Source: Nocardia wallacei (lineage in GTDB: Bacteria; Actinomycetota; Actinomycetes; Mycobacteriales; Mycobacteriaceae). Taken from it: a stretch of 64,000 bases of DNA. The stretch lies in the NCBI RefSeq assembly GCF_014466955.1, contig NZ_AP023396.1, positions 1,736,001 to 1,800,000 of the forward strand, read 5' to 3'. The notes below the pieces were generated by a model. That model did not search any database. It saw nothing but the letters and a program-made list of their open reading frames with translations, and was not told where the DNA came from. Of this stretch, positions 1-8,506 are shown one piece after another. Each line of letters begins with the position of its first letter. Positions within the stretch are counted from its first letter, which is position 1. The position numbers were made by a program, and so were the translations under genes.

Positions 1-1230
1 GGCGGTCTCTTGAGCGTTGATGGCTTCGGCGATCTGGTTGCGGATGCTGGTGATGAAGTCGCTGCGGAATCGGATCGTCGCGTAGTGCGCCTCGACGGCG
101 TCTTCGACAAGGGCGACGTTGATGTGTGGCGCGTTGCAGGTGCCCTTCTGTTTGTTGCGGCAGAAGAAGTAGAGGTATTCGTTGCCGTGTCGGTTGGTTG
201 TTCGCTGGATGATCATCCGCCCGACGGTCCCGGTCCGCTGGCAGCGTCCGCAGAACAGTGACCCTTTGAGGTAGTGGTGGTGGACGCGTCGGCGTTCGTG
301 GGCGTTGGTCCGGGATTCGAGGATCTCTTGGACGTTGTCGAAGAGGTTCTCGTCGATCAGCGGCTCGTGTCGGCCCTGCATCTCCTCGCCCTTGTAGATG
401 ACGTAGCCGAGGTAGTAGCGGTCGCGCAGCATCGTCGAGAGCTTGTTTTTGGATACTCGTTGGGCGGGGTGGCGGTGGGTCGGTCGGGTGCGCAGTCCGC
501 GGTCGTAGAGTTCCTCGGATAGTTCGTCGAGGGTGTAGTCGCCGGTGGCGTACAGCTGGAACGCGAGCTGGACGAGCGGTGCGCGTTCGGGGTCGACGCC
601 GATGGTGCGGATCTCGCGGCCGTCGAATCGGTCGAAGATGTTGAGGTACCCGAGCCGGGCGCGGCCGAGTGTGCCGCCGTTGCGGGCTTTCTGGCCCATC
701 TTGTAGGAGATGTCGGCGCCGGACTCGCGGGACTGGTACTCGTTGAAGGTGGCGAGGATGCCGTGCATGAGCTGGCCGACCGGCGAGTCGTCGATGGATT
801 CAGTGGCGGAGACCAGGGTGACGTTTCGCTTGCGGAGGTCGGCCATGACGATGGCGTCGTCGAACCGGTTTCGGGCCATACGAGACAGTTTGTAGACGAT
901 GACGTAGTCGACGTCTTGATGGTTTCGAATTCGAGCGAGCAGTTTTTGGAACTCGACTCGTTTCGACATTTCGGTCGCACTCCGGCCAGGCTCGATGTAT
1001 TCGTCGACGATGGTCAGGCCGAGTTGATTTGCCTTGTTCTGGCAGGCGACACGTTGAGCGGGAATCGATATGCCTTCCGGGTCGTAGTCTGTCTTGAACT
1101 GCCCCGGCGATGAGACACGTAGGTAGATGACAGCACGGTCGCCCGCCTTCAAAGGTGCTGGCAGTGATGGGAGTTCGGATGCCAAGTCGTCATCCGCATC
1201 GTTCCCCGGGCCTACGTACGCGCTCACCAT
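1..1230 (-). CDS. Large serine recombinase, copy A (3' end outside window)
   Basis: This is the N-terminal 410 codons of a serine integrase/resolvase-type recombinase; the reading frame leaves the window at base 1. It is identical to the first 410 codons of the gene at 40175-41953. The resolvase catalytic domain comes first (motif YLRVSSPGQ near residue 36, with the nucleophilic serine at about 40), then a recombinase domain and the start of the zinc-ribbon (CGRC ... CRNKQKGTC). The ATG is preceded by AAGGA seven bases upstream. Such enzymes integrate or excise mobile elements between short att sites. Whether this copy is complete cannot be judged from the window. Confidence 0.93.
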   Translation of the reverse strand, partial: MVSAYVGPGNDADDDLASELPSLPAPLKAGDRAVIYLRVSSPGQFKTDYDPEGISIPAQRVACQNKANQLGLTIVDEYIEPGRSATEMSKRVEFQKLLARIRNHQDVDYVIVYKLSRMARNRFDDAIVMADLRKRNVTLVSATESIDDSPVGQLMHGILATFNEYQSRESGADISYKMGQKARNGGTLGRARLGYLNIFDRFDGREIRTIGVDPERAPLVQLAFQLYATGDYTLDELSEELYDRGLRTRPTHRHPAQRVSKNKLSTMLRDRYYLGYVIYKGEEMQGRHEPLIDENLFDNVQEILESRTNAHERRRVHHHYLKGSLFCGRCQRTGTVGRMIIQRTTNRHGNEYLYFFCRNKQKGTCNAPHINVALVEDAVEAHYATIRFRSDFITSIRNQIAEAINAQETA

Positions 1231-1300
1231 GGAGATTCCTTATTCTCGACGTCACGGTATTTTCGCGATCGATATTATTATGATTCGACAGAGGGTGTTA
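1..1300. repeat. Direct repeat A (pairs with 40724-42023)
   Basis: Bases 1-1300 match 40724-42023 without a difference that I could find, in the same orientation and 40,723 bases apart. The match includes the recombinase 5' part and about 70 bases upstream of its start. At 1301 the two sequences abruptly become only partly similar. The left limit of the repeat lies outside the window. Confidence 0.95.
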
Positions 1301-1409
1301 CATTCCCTGACGGTCGTCGATTCGAGATCCGTTGTATTTGCGAATCGGGGAGGTTAGGGCAAACTTTTGCCGGAGTTTAATTATGTAGTTTCGTCCAGGA
1401 TTGATAATT
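1301..1409 (-). pseudogene. Remnant of the small gene upstream of the recombinase
   Basis: This stretch is a diverged version of 42024-42130. On the minus strand the codons at 1409-1381 read SILDETT and then stop, matching the SILDETT near the end of the 118-residue protein encoded at 42092-42448. The rest of the gene is missing because the IS3 element begins at about 1410. It is probably the C-terminal stub of a homologous gene truncated by the insertion. Confidence 0.4.
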
Positions 1410-1468
1410 TGGCCAGTCCCCGATAACGCGACCACCCGGTTTCAGAGTCGGTGTCGTTCGGTCGGTGT

Positions 1469-2305
1469 TCAGTTGATGTCGCAGCCCACGGGGTGGTGGG
1501 TGTGGGTGCAGGCCGCAGCGTACTCGGCCGGGGTGCGGTAGCCCAGCGCCGAATGCCGGTGCCGGTGGTTGTGCTCGTGCTTGAAATCCGCGATCACCAC
1601 CCTCGCTTCGAGCAGGCTGGTCCAGTGGTTGCGGTTGAGGCATTCCACGCGCAGGCGCCGGTTGAACGATTCCACGTACCCGTTGTTCCAGGGGGTACCC
1701 GGCGGAATATACGAGATCCCGACCCGGTCTCGGCAAAATGTTTGCAGTGCTGCCGAAATCATTTCCGGCCCGTTGTCCAGGCGCAGCACCTTCGGCGCCC
1801 CGTGGACGGCGAAGACCCGCTCGAGTTCGGCGACCAGATGCTCGCCGGTGATCGACCGCTCGACCAGGTGCAGTAGGGATTCGCGGGTGTGCTCGTCGAT
1901 CATCGACGCGATCTTCACCACCCGCCCGTCGACGGTAGAGTCGAACTGGAAATCCAGCGCCCACACCACGTTCGGCGCATCCGCATCCACCGCCGGCACC
2001 GACGAGGTGCCGGCCCGTTTACGCGGGTGATGCGCCCGCACCTGCAAACCTTCTTCCCGCCAGAGCCGGTGGACTTTCTTGATGTTCATCCGGTGGCCTT
2101 CGTCGAACCGCAGCACTGCCCAGGCCCGGCGGAACCCATGACACGGGTTCTTGGCCGCATAATTCCGCAGCCACGCCCGCGTCCCGGCGTCGGGGTCTGC
2201 CGGTGTTTGCGTGGCAGGGCACCGGCGGTATGTCGACCGAGCGAGCCCAACGACCTTGCACGCGAACCGTTGCGACATGCCCATGACCTCGCTGAGCATG
2301 TCCAC
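1469..2305 (-). CDS. IS3-family transposase OrfB (DDE integrase)
   Basis: This is the catalytic part of the IS3 transposase, 278 residues from the ATG but probably made as an OrfAB fusion. The retroviral-integrase fold residues are visible: first Asp in VWALDFQFDS, second in LRLDNGPEM, and the Glu in NNGYVESFNRRLR. An N-terminal HTH_21-like segment precedes them. The orfB frame continues upstream of its ATG into the end of orfA. A minus-one slip on the A-run of GGGAAAATTC near the orfA stop would join the two. Nothing in the frame looks damaged, so the element may still be active. Confidence 0.93.
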   Translation of the reverse strand: MDMLSEVMGMSQRFACKVVGLARSTYRRCPATQTPADPDAGTRAWLRNYAAKNPCHGFRRAWAVLRFDEGHRMNIKKVHRLWREEGLQVRAHHPRKRAGTSSVPAVDADAPNVVWALDFQFDSTVDGRVVKIASMIDEHTRESLLHLVERSITGEHLVAELERVFAVHGAPKVLRLDNGPEMISAALQTFCRDRVGISYIPPGTPWNNGYVESFNRRLRVECLNRNHWTSLLEARVVIADFKHEHNHRHRHSALGYRTPAEYAAACTHTHHPVGCDIN

Positions 2306-2328
2306 GGCGCGGCGCTTGGCCGCTGGGC

Positions 2329-2619
2329 CTAGAATTTTCCCTTCGAAATCTCGCGCAGCGCGTCTTTCTCCAGTTCCGCGTCGGCGAGTAGCCGCTTCAA
2401 TCGGGCGTTCTGTTCCCGCAGTTCCTTGAGTTCTTTGGCGGCGTCGGTGTCCATGCCGCCGTACTGGCGACGCCAGTTATAGAGTGTCGCCGCCGAGACT
2501 CCCAGGTCAGCGGCGATTTGCTCGCCGGTCAAGCCTTCCGCGGCCAGTTCATCGGCGCGCCGCAGCTTGCGCACGATGTCCTCCGCGGAATGCCGTTTCC
2601 GTCCAGCCATGGTTCCCAT
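2329..2619 (-). CDS. IS3-family transposase OrfA (HTH)
   Basis: This 96-residue protein is the DNA-binding half of the IS3 transposase. A helix-turn-helix of the transposase_8 type covers residues 1-50 (motif GVSAATLYNWRRQYGG), followed by a leucine-zipper-like coiled coil (residues about 55-90, LKELREQNARLKRLLADAEL). It ends EISKGKF within a slippery run, consistent with programmed minus-one frameshifting into orfB. A smaller amount of OrfA alone would act as a regulator of transposition, as is known for the family. Confidence 0.93.
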   Translation of the reverse strand: MGTMAGRKRHSAEDIVRKLRRADELAAEGLTGEQIAADLGVSAATLYNWRRQYGGMDTDAAKELKELREQNARLKRLLADAELEKDALREISKGKF

Positions 2620-2692
2620 AGTCCCTTCTAACCCCTGATCAGGGCCAACGAGACTCTAATTCCGGCTGGTCGCATCCATGGGGGACGGGTCA

Positions 2693-3282
2693 TGATCACC
2701 ATGTTGCAGGGTAACGAGAACACCAAAAATCTGATCGACCGCCCGATGGAGTTCTTGGGCAACCTCTTGTTGCTGATCGTCGGTGGCAACGACACGACCC
2801 GGAACTCGATGAGCGGCGGTGTGCTTGCACTCAACCGCTTCCCTGACCAGTTCGATAAGGTGAAGGCGAACCCGGGCTTGATCCCCAATATGGTCTCGGA
2901 GATCATCCGGTGGCAAACTCCGCTGGCCTACATGCGCCGGATCGCCAAGGCAGACACAATTCTGAACGGCCAGTTCATCCGCAAGGGCGACAAAGTGGTG
3001 ATGTGGTATGCCTCGGGCAATCGCGACGAGCGCGTGTTCGAACGACCGGACGAGTTCATAATCGACCGGTCCAACGCCCGCAACCATATCGCTTTCGGCT
3101 TCGGCGTCCACCGCTGCATGGGCAACCGGCTGGCCGAGCTGCAGCTTCGGATCCTCTGGGAGGAGCTGCTTCCTCGCTTCGAGAATATCGAGGTCGTGGG
3201 GGAGCCCGAGTACGTGCAGTCCAACTTCGTGCGGGGCATCAGCAAGATGATGGTCCGCCTCACTCCGAAGGCAGACGTATGA
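2693..3282 (+). pseudogene. CYP153-type cytochrome P450, 5' end removed by IS3
   Basis: Only the C-terminal 195 or so residues of a P450 of normal length near 420 remain; the gene begins abruptly at the IS3 end. The I-helix (LLIVGGNDTTRNS), the ExxR motif (EIIRW) and the haem-binding loop (FGFGVHRCMGNRLAE) are present. The wording around these motifs, with MWYASGNRDERVF and NFVRGISKMMV, resembles CYP153 alkane/fatty-acid terminal hydroxylases; that subfamily call comes from memory of the family. The stop overlaps the start of a reductase gene (ATGA), as in alkane hydroxylase operons. Without the N-terminal half it cannot be functional. Confidence 0.85.
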
Positions 3283-4179
3283 GTGTACAGCGAGCTCTCA
3301 TCGTCGGGGCCGGCCATGGTGGAGTCCAACTCGCGGCCAGTCTGCGCCAGGATGGGTGGACGGGCGAGGTCGTCCTCATCGGTGAGGAGCCGACTCTACC
3401 CTATCAACGCCCTCCGCTGTCGAAAGCCTATCTGGCCGGGAAGAGCACAATTGACGAGCTCGCGATCCGCAGCGCGGAATTCTATCGCAAGCAGGGAATC
3501 AAACTCGTGGATGCGACAGTAGAGGCGATCGATCGATCGGCTGGTCGCCTCGCACTGAGCACTGGCGACGCATTGCCCTATGACAAGCTCGCGCTGTGCA
3601 CTGGTGCCCGCCCTCGTCGGCTCGCCACCTCGGGCGCCGATCTGGCAGGGGTCTACTACCTACGCACCGCCGCCGATGTCGAGATGATCCGAGCCGCTGC
3701 CCGCCCCGGGCGGCGGGCCGTGATCGTCGGCGGCGGCTACATCGGACTGGAGACGGCCGCCTCCCTGCGAGCGTTGGGACCCCGATATCGTCGCGGCTGG
3801 GGACTGCGCCAGTCACCGGATGGCCCGTTATGGCCGCCGTATACGCCTGGAGTCGGTGCCGAGCGCCAGCGAGCAGGCCAAGGTCGCAGCCGCGACCATC
3901 AACGGGAAGTCCAGGAAGATAGCGGCGCTTCCGTGGTTCTGGTCGGATCAATACGATCTCAAGCTCCAGATCGCCGGCCTCAACACCGGATACGACGAAG
4001 TCGTCCTCAGCGGGGACCCATCCGGGGACCGCGACTTCACCTGCTTTTACCTCCGCGCCGGCGAGCTCGTTGCCGCCGACTGTATCAACCGCCCCCGCGA
4101 CTTCGTATTCAGTAAGCGGGCAATCACGCAGCAACTCCACATCAACCGGGACGAACTGTTGCTCGCCGGCTCGGCCTGA
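3279..4179 (+). pseudogene. FAD-dependent ferredoxin reductase with internal deletion
   Basis: The 5' part (3279-3780) encodes the FAD-binding Rossmann motif (ALIVGAGHGGVQLAASL) and the start of the NAD-binding motif (AVIVGGGYIGLETAASL). The frame is then lost. From about 3780 a second frame resumes with DPDIVAAGDCASH, the second FAD motif of this family, and runs to LLLAGSA at 4179. Compared with a usual length near 400, roughly 100-110 residues between the two blocks are missing and the join is out of frame. It overlaps the P450 stop and was presumably its electron-transfer partner. It is an inactive relic. Confidence 0.85.
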
Positions 4180-4189
4180 GGCCACGGTC

Positions 4190-5205
4190 TGTTGGGTGAT
4201 GGCTACGCGGCAGTGCGTGGGGCGTAGGCCGGCTCAGCGGTGGCTGACCCGCTCTTGCTTCGATGCACCGGTTTTGCCCAACCCTCAGCCGATTGCGCGA
4301 CGTTCAGTGCATAGCAGCCCGTCTCGTGTTCGGCCGATGGTTGCAGCCCCAGCAGTGCACGATTCGGGACTTAACCAGCCGACTCAGTCCTCGCTGAGGA
4401 GCTCGACGTCGTCGAGCCGGGTGAGCGGATCGGCGCCGAAACAGGAATCGCTGGGGATCGCGTCGGTTGTGTGGAGCCGCATCGTGGTTGCTGCCTACGC
4501 GTTGGCGTAGGCGTCACCGACCGACCCGACCGACCCGATCGACCGTCGGAGATCCGAGACCGCCAGTGCTTCCACGAGTTTTACTGCGGTGTATCGAGAC
4601 CTCACATCGGAATGATGTATCGCTCCACCGACCGGAAGACCTTCGCGAGCCCGCAGAGCGACCGCGGGCCGGATCGCCTTCTCCGCAAACGTGGCGTCTT
4701 CGCTGGTCGAGCATTCCGAGCCGAGGACGCAGCCGGCGTAGGCATCGACGACGAACGCGGTAGACGAACATCGGTGATCAGGCGGATGTAGGTGAATCGG
4801 CCATGAGCCGCGTGTTCTGCGCCAGAACCCGAAACTGCCGGTCCGCCAGGTCGGTCGCTCTCGACGCGGCCTGGTTCGGTTTGGTCATGCCGACCTTCTT
4901 GCCGCGCACGATCAGCCACTGCTATCGCGGCCGCTAGTCGCACGAAGAAAGATGTTGCCGCTTCGCGGATTCCGATCGTTCCTCGGATTCCCTATTCGTG
5001 CGGTGCAGCTGGCAAATCTCCCTCGCTGCCTCCGTCGACACGCCTTCGGCGCCGCCGGTGTCGACCGCGGCGCGGCGCACCCAATTGCGCAGGGCTTACG
5101 GGTCGCTCCGAGCCTCGCAGAGACCGCTTTCATTCCGCCGAAATGCGTGGGCACCACACCCGGGCGGTTCATCTGCCGGAGCTGCCTGGTCGCGATCATT
5201 CCCGT
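4190..5205 (-). pseudogene. Decayed IS3-family element (orfA and orfB relics)
   Basis: Read on the minus strand, fragments of an IS3 transposase appear in order but in different frames with stops. An orfA piece near 5100-4925 reads ALRNWVRRAAVDTGGAEG. OrfB pieces follow: RFTYIRLITDV near 4790, AIHHSDVRSRYTAVKLVEAL near 4610, SVGDAYANA near 4505 and PLTRLDDVELLSED near 4410. Weak C-terminal similarity continues to about 4200. No single frame is intact. It lies directly behind the reductase relic, so this part of the window is old insertion debris. Confidence 0.8.
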
Positions 5206-5507
5206 CGATCAGGGCTTATGGGTGGACTGGCAATGCCGAAGCAGGCAGTGCGAAACGGCGCCACCCAGCGACGGAAGCGGAGCAAAGTGCAGCCGGAGTA
5301 GTGACCGAGGGAGTATCTTCGGTGGCCGATGCCTGCCAACCGCCCCTGCACCACAACCGCACTTTCCTCGGCCGTAGATGGGCGAGACTGCTCATGTGGA
5401 TGGTGTCGTCGCACGTCGCGGTTGCTATCGGCCGACTTTCGCCGGGGCGATATCGCTCGGTTGCCAGAGGGTCGCTCGCGCGTCCCGGGATCGATCGAAA
5501 TCCTCTA
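5206..5507. other. Intergenic, no gene recognised
   Basis: About 300 bases separate the IS3 relic from the mce promoter. Open frames here have no recognisable motif and no convincing ribosome-binding site. I see no repeat or RNA gene. Confidence 0.5.
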
Positions 5508-5557
5508 TTGACACTGCGTGAGCAGTACCACATACTCATACCCAGAGTATCTGGTAC
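5508..5557 (+). promoter_or_regulatory. mce operon promoter with palindromic operator
   Basis: A perfect -35 box TTGACA (5508-5513) is followed 17 bases later by CATACT (5531-5536) as the -10. An inverted repeat overlaps the -10: GTACCACATACTC (5525-5537), a 7-base centre, then GAGTATCTGGTAC (5545-5557), with one mismatch in 13 pairs. This placement is typical of a repressor site that blocks RNA polymerase. The right part of the site recurs at 19219-19242. A TetR protein such as that encoded at 24170 is a plausible ligand, which is inference. Confidence 0.7.
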
Positions 5558-5582
5558 TTGCAGTAGTGCACAAGGAGGTGCC

Positions 5583-5729
5583 GTGAGCAGGGTGCGCTCG
5601 ATAATGACCCGACGAGGTACGTCATACCGGCGAAGCCATTCCGATCATTCGGAGAACGAGCTATGCCGGATCGTCGACACTTTCCTAGCGGGCGCGCCAG
5701 TTGCGTTGCGGAGCGATACTCTTGGTTAG
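5583..5729 (+). CDS. Small leader ORF ahead of yrbEA
   Basis: A 48-codon frame starts with GTG at 5583 behind a perfect AAGGAGGT (5572-5579) and ends with TAG at 5729, 17 bases before the likely yrbEA start. The product is basic and serine-rich near the start (MTRRGTSYRRSHSDHSEN) with no recognised domain. It is the first frame after the mce promoter. It may be a translated leader that couples or attenuates translation of the operon, or a true small protein. The strong ribosome-binding site is the main evidence that it is translated. Confidence 0.45.
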   Translation: MSRVRSIMTRRGTSYRRSHSDHSENELCRIVDTFLAGAPVALRSDTLG

Positions 5730-5746
5730 GACGGGAATCTGTGGTA

Positions 5747-6583
5747 ATGCCTGAACGTAGCGCGCTATCGACGTCGACGAGGTTGCTCAGGGAAAACTTT
5801 TCCGAAACCGTAGTGTCGGCGCTCAGAACTTTTGGCCGGTCGACGCAGATGGCTTCTGAGTCGGCTGCGGGAGCAGTAAGCGATATCGTTCGTTTGAGAT
5901 TCCAGTGGCGAGAGGCACTGAATCAAGCTTGGTATCTGATCACCGTTACTGCGATTCCGGCCATCCTGATGGCCGTGCCTTTCGGTGTCATCGTTTCCGT
6001 CCAGGTCGGAAACTTGATTCATCAAATCGGGGCGGACTCCCTGCTCGGTGCCGCTGGTGGATTGGGTGTGATCAAACAGGGCGCCCCCATGGCAACAGGG
6101 CTGCTGCTGGGTGCGGCCGGAGCGGCCGCAATCGCGGCGGATCTGGGTGCACGTAACATTCGCGAAGAAATCGATGCCATGCGAACGATGGGCATCAGCC
6201 CCTTGCACCGACTCGTTATTCCTCGGATGGTGGCGATGGTTTTCGTCGCGCCGATGCTCAATATCTTGATCATCTTCACGGGCGTGATAGCTGGATATGC
6301 GGTCGCAATCGGCCCCCAGGGAGTGACCCCCGGCAGCTACTGGGGAACGTTCGGCTCTTTCACCGTTGTCGCGGACATCGGTGTCTCGATAGCCAAGTCC
6401 GTGCTGTTCGGATTCATCGTGGTCGTGATCGCGTGCCAGCGGGGGCTCGAGGCAAAAGGCGGTCCGCGCGGAGTGGCGGATGGCGTGAACGCGGCTGTAG
6501 TTCTCTCCGTAGTTTCCATCGCCATCACGAACCTCATAATTACTCAGCTGGTGTCGATGTTCCTTCCGACGAGGCTGGCCTAG
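5747..6583 (+). CDS. yrbEA: YrbE/MlaE-type permease, first subunit of Mce transporter
   Basis: This 278-residue inner-membrane permease belongs to the MlaE family and pairs with the next gene to form the channel of the Mce lipid importer. Several hydrophobic segments are seen from residue 70 on. The conserved cytoplasmic signature EEIDAMRTMGIS, near residue 140, marks the family's contact with the MceG-type ATPase. An in-frame ATG lies upstream at 5663, but the family is usually 255-290 residues long, so ATG 5747 fits better; no start has a strong ribosome site. It abuts yrbEB with no gap (TAG then ATG). Confidence 0.93.
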   Translation: MPERSALSTSTRLLRENFSETVVSALRTFGRSTQMASESAAGAVSDIVRLRFQWREALNQAWYLITVTAIPAILMAVPFGVIVSVQVGNLIHQIGADSLLGAAGGLGVIKQGAPMATGLLLGAAGAAAIAADLGARNIREEIDAMRTMGISPLHRLVIPRMVAMVFVAPMLNILIIFTGVIAGYAVAIGPQGVTPGSYWGTFGSFTVVADIGVSIAKSVLFGFIVVVIACQRGLEAKGGPRGVADGVNAAVVLSVVSIAITNLIITQLVSMFLPTRLA

Positions 6584-7450
6584 ATGTCGGAGGTAAAGGT
6601 TACTCCACCTCGGCTGGCGAGGCTCAGGAGAAGAATAGCGCCGTTCGGAGCGCGCATCGCGCCCCTGGAGTCGATCGGTTTCGTACTCGCGTTCGTTTGG
6701 GAGGCGCTGTCCGCGATCCCGTTCACGATCAGGCGATATCGAGCCGAGACTATGCGCGTGATCACGGATATGACATGGGGCCAAGGGTCCATTATCGTCG
6801 GCGGTGGAACTGTGCCGATGCTGGTGGTACTCGGTCTGGTGATCGGAGGCTCGGTCGGTGTAGAGTCCTTCACCACTCTCAACCTGATCAGCATGGGGCC
6901 GGTGACCGGCATCGTTTCGGCCTTTGCCAATACACGGGAACTTGCACCGATTGCTGCGGGCGTCGGGTTCGCCGCACAAGCCGGATGCCGTATTACGGCC
7001 CAAATCGGCGCTATGCGGATCTCCGAGGAGATCGATGCACTCGAGTCGCTTGGACTGCGATCGATACCGTTCGTTGTGACCACCCGGGTCATCGCCGGGG
7101 CCGTGGCAATCATTCCGACATTCTTGATCGCCTTGATCCTGAGTTATGCCGCTTGTCGCGCGGTGATCGTGCAACTTCATGGCCAAGCCGCCGGTGTCTA
7201 CGATCACTATTTTTATCAATTCATCAGCGGCTGGGATGTGACGGCCTCGGTGATAAAGGTTCTCGTATTCGGGACGGCTGTGATTCTTATCCATAGCTAT
7301 CATGGGTTCTTCGCCGTTGGTGGGCCAGAAGGCGTCGGAATCGCATCTGGACGTGCTGTCCGAGCAAGCTTCGTGGCAATCATCGGTTTGGATATGGTGT
7401 TGACCCTCCTCCTGTGGGGCGTCAACTCCTCCATCGAATTTACGGGGTGA
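6584..7450 (+). CDS. yrbEB: YrbE/MlaE-type permease, second subunit of Mce transporter
   Basis: The 288-residue product is the second MlaE-family permease. After a basic N-terminus it has five or six hydrophobic stretches and the signature EEIDALESLGLRS near residue 149. It is expected to heterodimerise with YrbEA in the cytoplasmic membrane, above the six Mce proteins. The start codon follows the yrbEA stop directly, so translation is probably coupled. The family is MlaE because of this signature and the operon order yrbEA-yrbEB-mceABCDEF. Confidence 0.94.
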   Translation: MSEVKVTPPRLARLRRRIAPFGARIAPLESIGFVLAFVWEALSAIPFTIRRYRAETMRVITDMTWGQGSIIVGGGTVPMLVVLGLVIGGSVGVESFTTLNLISMGPVTGIVSAFANTRELAPIAAGVGFAAQAGCRITAQIGAMRISEEIDALESLGLRSIPFVVTTRVIAGAVAIIPTFLIALILSYAACRAVIVQLHGQAAGVYDHYFYQFISGWDVTASVIKVLVFGTAVILIHSYHGFFAVGGPEGVGIASGRAVRASFVAIIGLDMVLTLLLWGVNSSIEFTG

Positions 7451-7456
7451 GAAACG

Positions 7457-8506
7457 ATGTCTCGCTATGAAATGCCGGGTGTGTCGACATCGAAGCGGTC
7501 ATCGGTCATGCTGGGTGTTCTCGCCGTGATCACAGTGATCGTAGTAGCCTTGACCTGGACTGTTGTGATGGCCCTACAGGATGATAATCGAATAGTGGTA
7601 CTGCTGCGTACCGAGTCCATCGGCGACGGAATCACCGTCGGAACACCCGTTCGATTCGACGGTATCGAGATAGGTGATGTTTCGGCGATCGAATCGGACG
7701 ATGGGGCGAAACAATTGATTCTCAGACTGGAAAGCGCCGAATCGGCAGGTCTCACGGACGGGCTGTTCGTCGACTACTCGCCATCGAACTTGTTCGGCAT
7801 CAGTGAAATTGCGCTGAAACCAGGTGATGGTGGGGCTCCATTACGGGATGGCAGTATCGTCGATTTGACGGGGCCGCGAGCCGACCGGCAACGAGACGCA
7901 ACGATGGGTGTTCTCATCCGCAGCGTAGCTCAAGCAACTGGAGACATTCTCGTCCCGGAATTGACCGAGATCCTGACACGGGGCGCGACAATAGCCCGGC
8001 AATTCACACCTCTCATGGAGGCAATCGTTGTATCCAGCCGGAACATTGCTGAAACCCAGACGATGCCGATATCGCAGCTGCTGGACCAATACGGTTCCAT
8101 GCTAGTCGGGACTGCATCGATGATCGACGGTACGGTCGGCCTCATAAATCGGCTCACCACGATCGAGATCTTGAATACAGATCGTGAGCTGTTCGATTCG
8201 ACAGTCAATACTGTAGGTCGGGAGTTCTTTCCTGGGCTGGCGGAAACTCTATTCGCGGCTCAGGGTCATCTGTCGGACTATGCGGCTATGCTCGCTCCGG
8301 TTCTGTCAACGGCAACTAAAATGGTACCTACCCCCGGCGCCTCGAGCATGCAGCTCACTGAACTCCTATCACGTCTAGACCGATCATTCACGTCGACTCC
8401 AGACGGTCCGATTCTGAACATCGAGTTGGTTCTCGATATGGTTCCAGCGTTCACCGCGTTCTTGCCGGGTCTTCCGCCGACATCCAACATCGGAGGTGGC
8501 CGATGA
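7457..8506 (+). CDS. mceA: Mce family protein A
   Basis: This 349-residue protein has a short cytoplasmic start, one membrane segment (residues about 17-40) and then an MCE/MlaD domain (residues about 45-125, including VGTPVRFDGIEIGDV). A long helical region follows, as in mycobacterial Mce proteins that form a tunnel for lipids across the envelope. It starts 7 bases after yrbEB. The last four bases overlap mceB (ATGA). Substrate cannot be read from the sequence; the neighbouring oxygenases suggest a steroid-like or long-chain lipid. Confidence 0.93.
   Translation: MSRYEMPGVSTSKRSSVMLGVLAVITVIVVALTWTVVMALQDDNRIVVLLRTESIGDGITVGTPVRFDGIEIGDVSAIESDDGAKQLILRLESAESAGLTDGLFVDYSPSNLFGISEIALKPGDGGAPLRDGSIVDLTGPRADRQRDATMGVLIRSVAQATGDILVPELTEILTRGATIARQFTPLMEAIVVSSRNIAETQTMPISQLLDQYGSMLVGTASMIDGTVGLINRLTTIEILNTDRELFDSTVNTVGREFFPGLAETLFAAQGHLSDYAAMLAPVLSTATKMVPTPGASSMQLTELLSRLDRSFTSTPDGPILNIELVLDMVPAFTAFLPGLPPTSNIGGGR

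Larger units (their letters stand above)
1410..2692 (-). mobile_element. IS3-family insertion sequence, apparently intact
   Basis: The element is about 1,283 bp and carries orfA and orfB on the minus strand. Terminal imperfect inverted repeats are visible: the left end starts TGGCCAGTCCCC at 1410, and the right end read on the other strand starts TGACCCGTCCCC at 2692. Further matching blocks lie inside (GACTCT, CCGG, TGGTCGC). The flanking triplets are ATT on the left and TGA on the right, so no target duplication is seen. That suggests deletion or recombination after insertion. The right end cuts into a P450 gene. Confidence 0.85.

Noticed and set aside
1377..1964. 195-codon minus-strand frame at the left end of the IS3
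   Set aside because: It is a shadow of orfB and runs across the IS end into the flank.
3499..4185. 228-codon minus-strand frame over the reductase relic
   Set aside because: The plus strand shows recognisable reductase blocks on both sides of the deletion; the antisense frame has none.
5765..7303. 512-codon minus-strand frame opposite yrbEA and yrbEB
   Set aside because: It lies entirely over two well-supported permease genes, has low-complexity His/Asp/Arg content and no domain.
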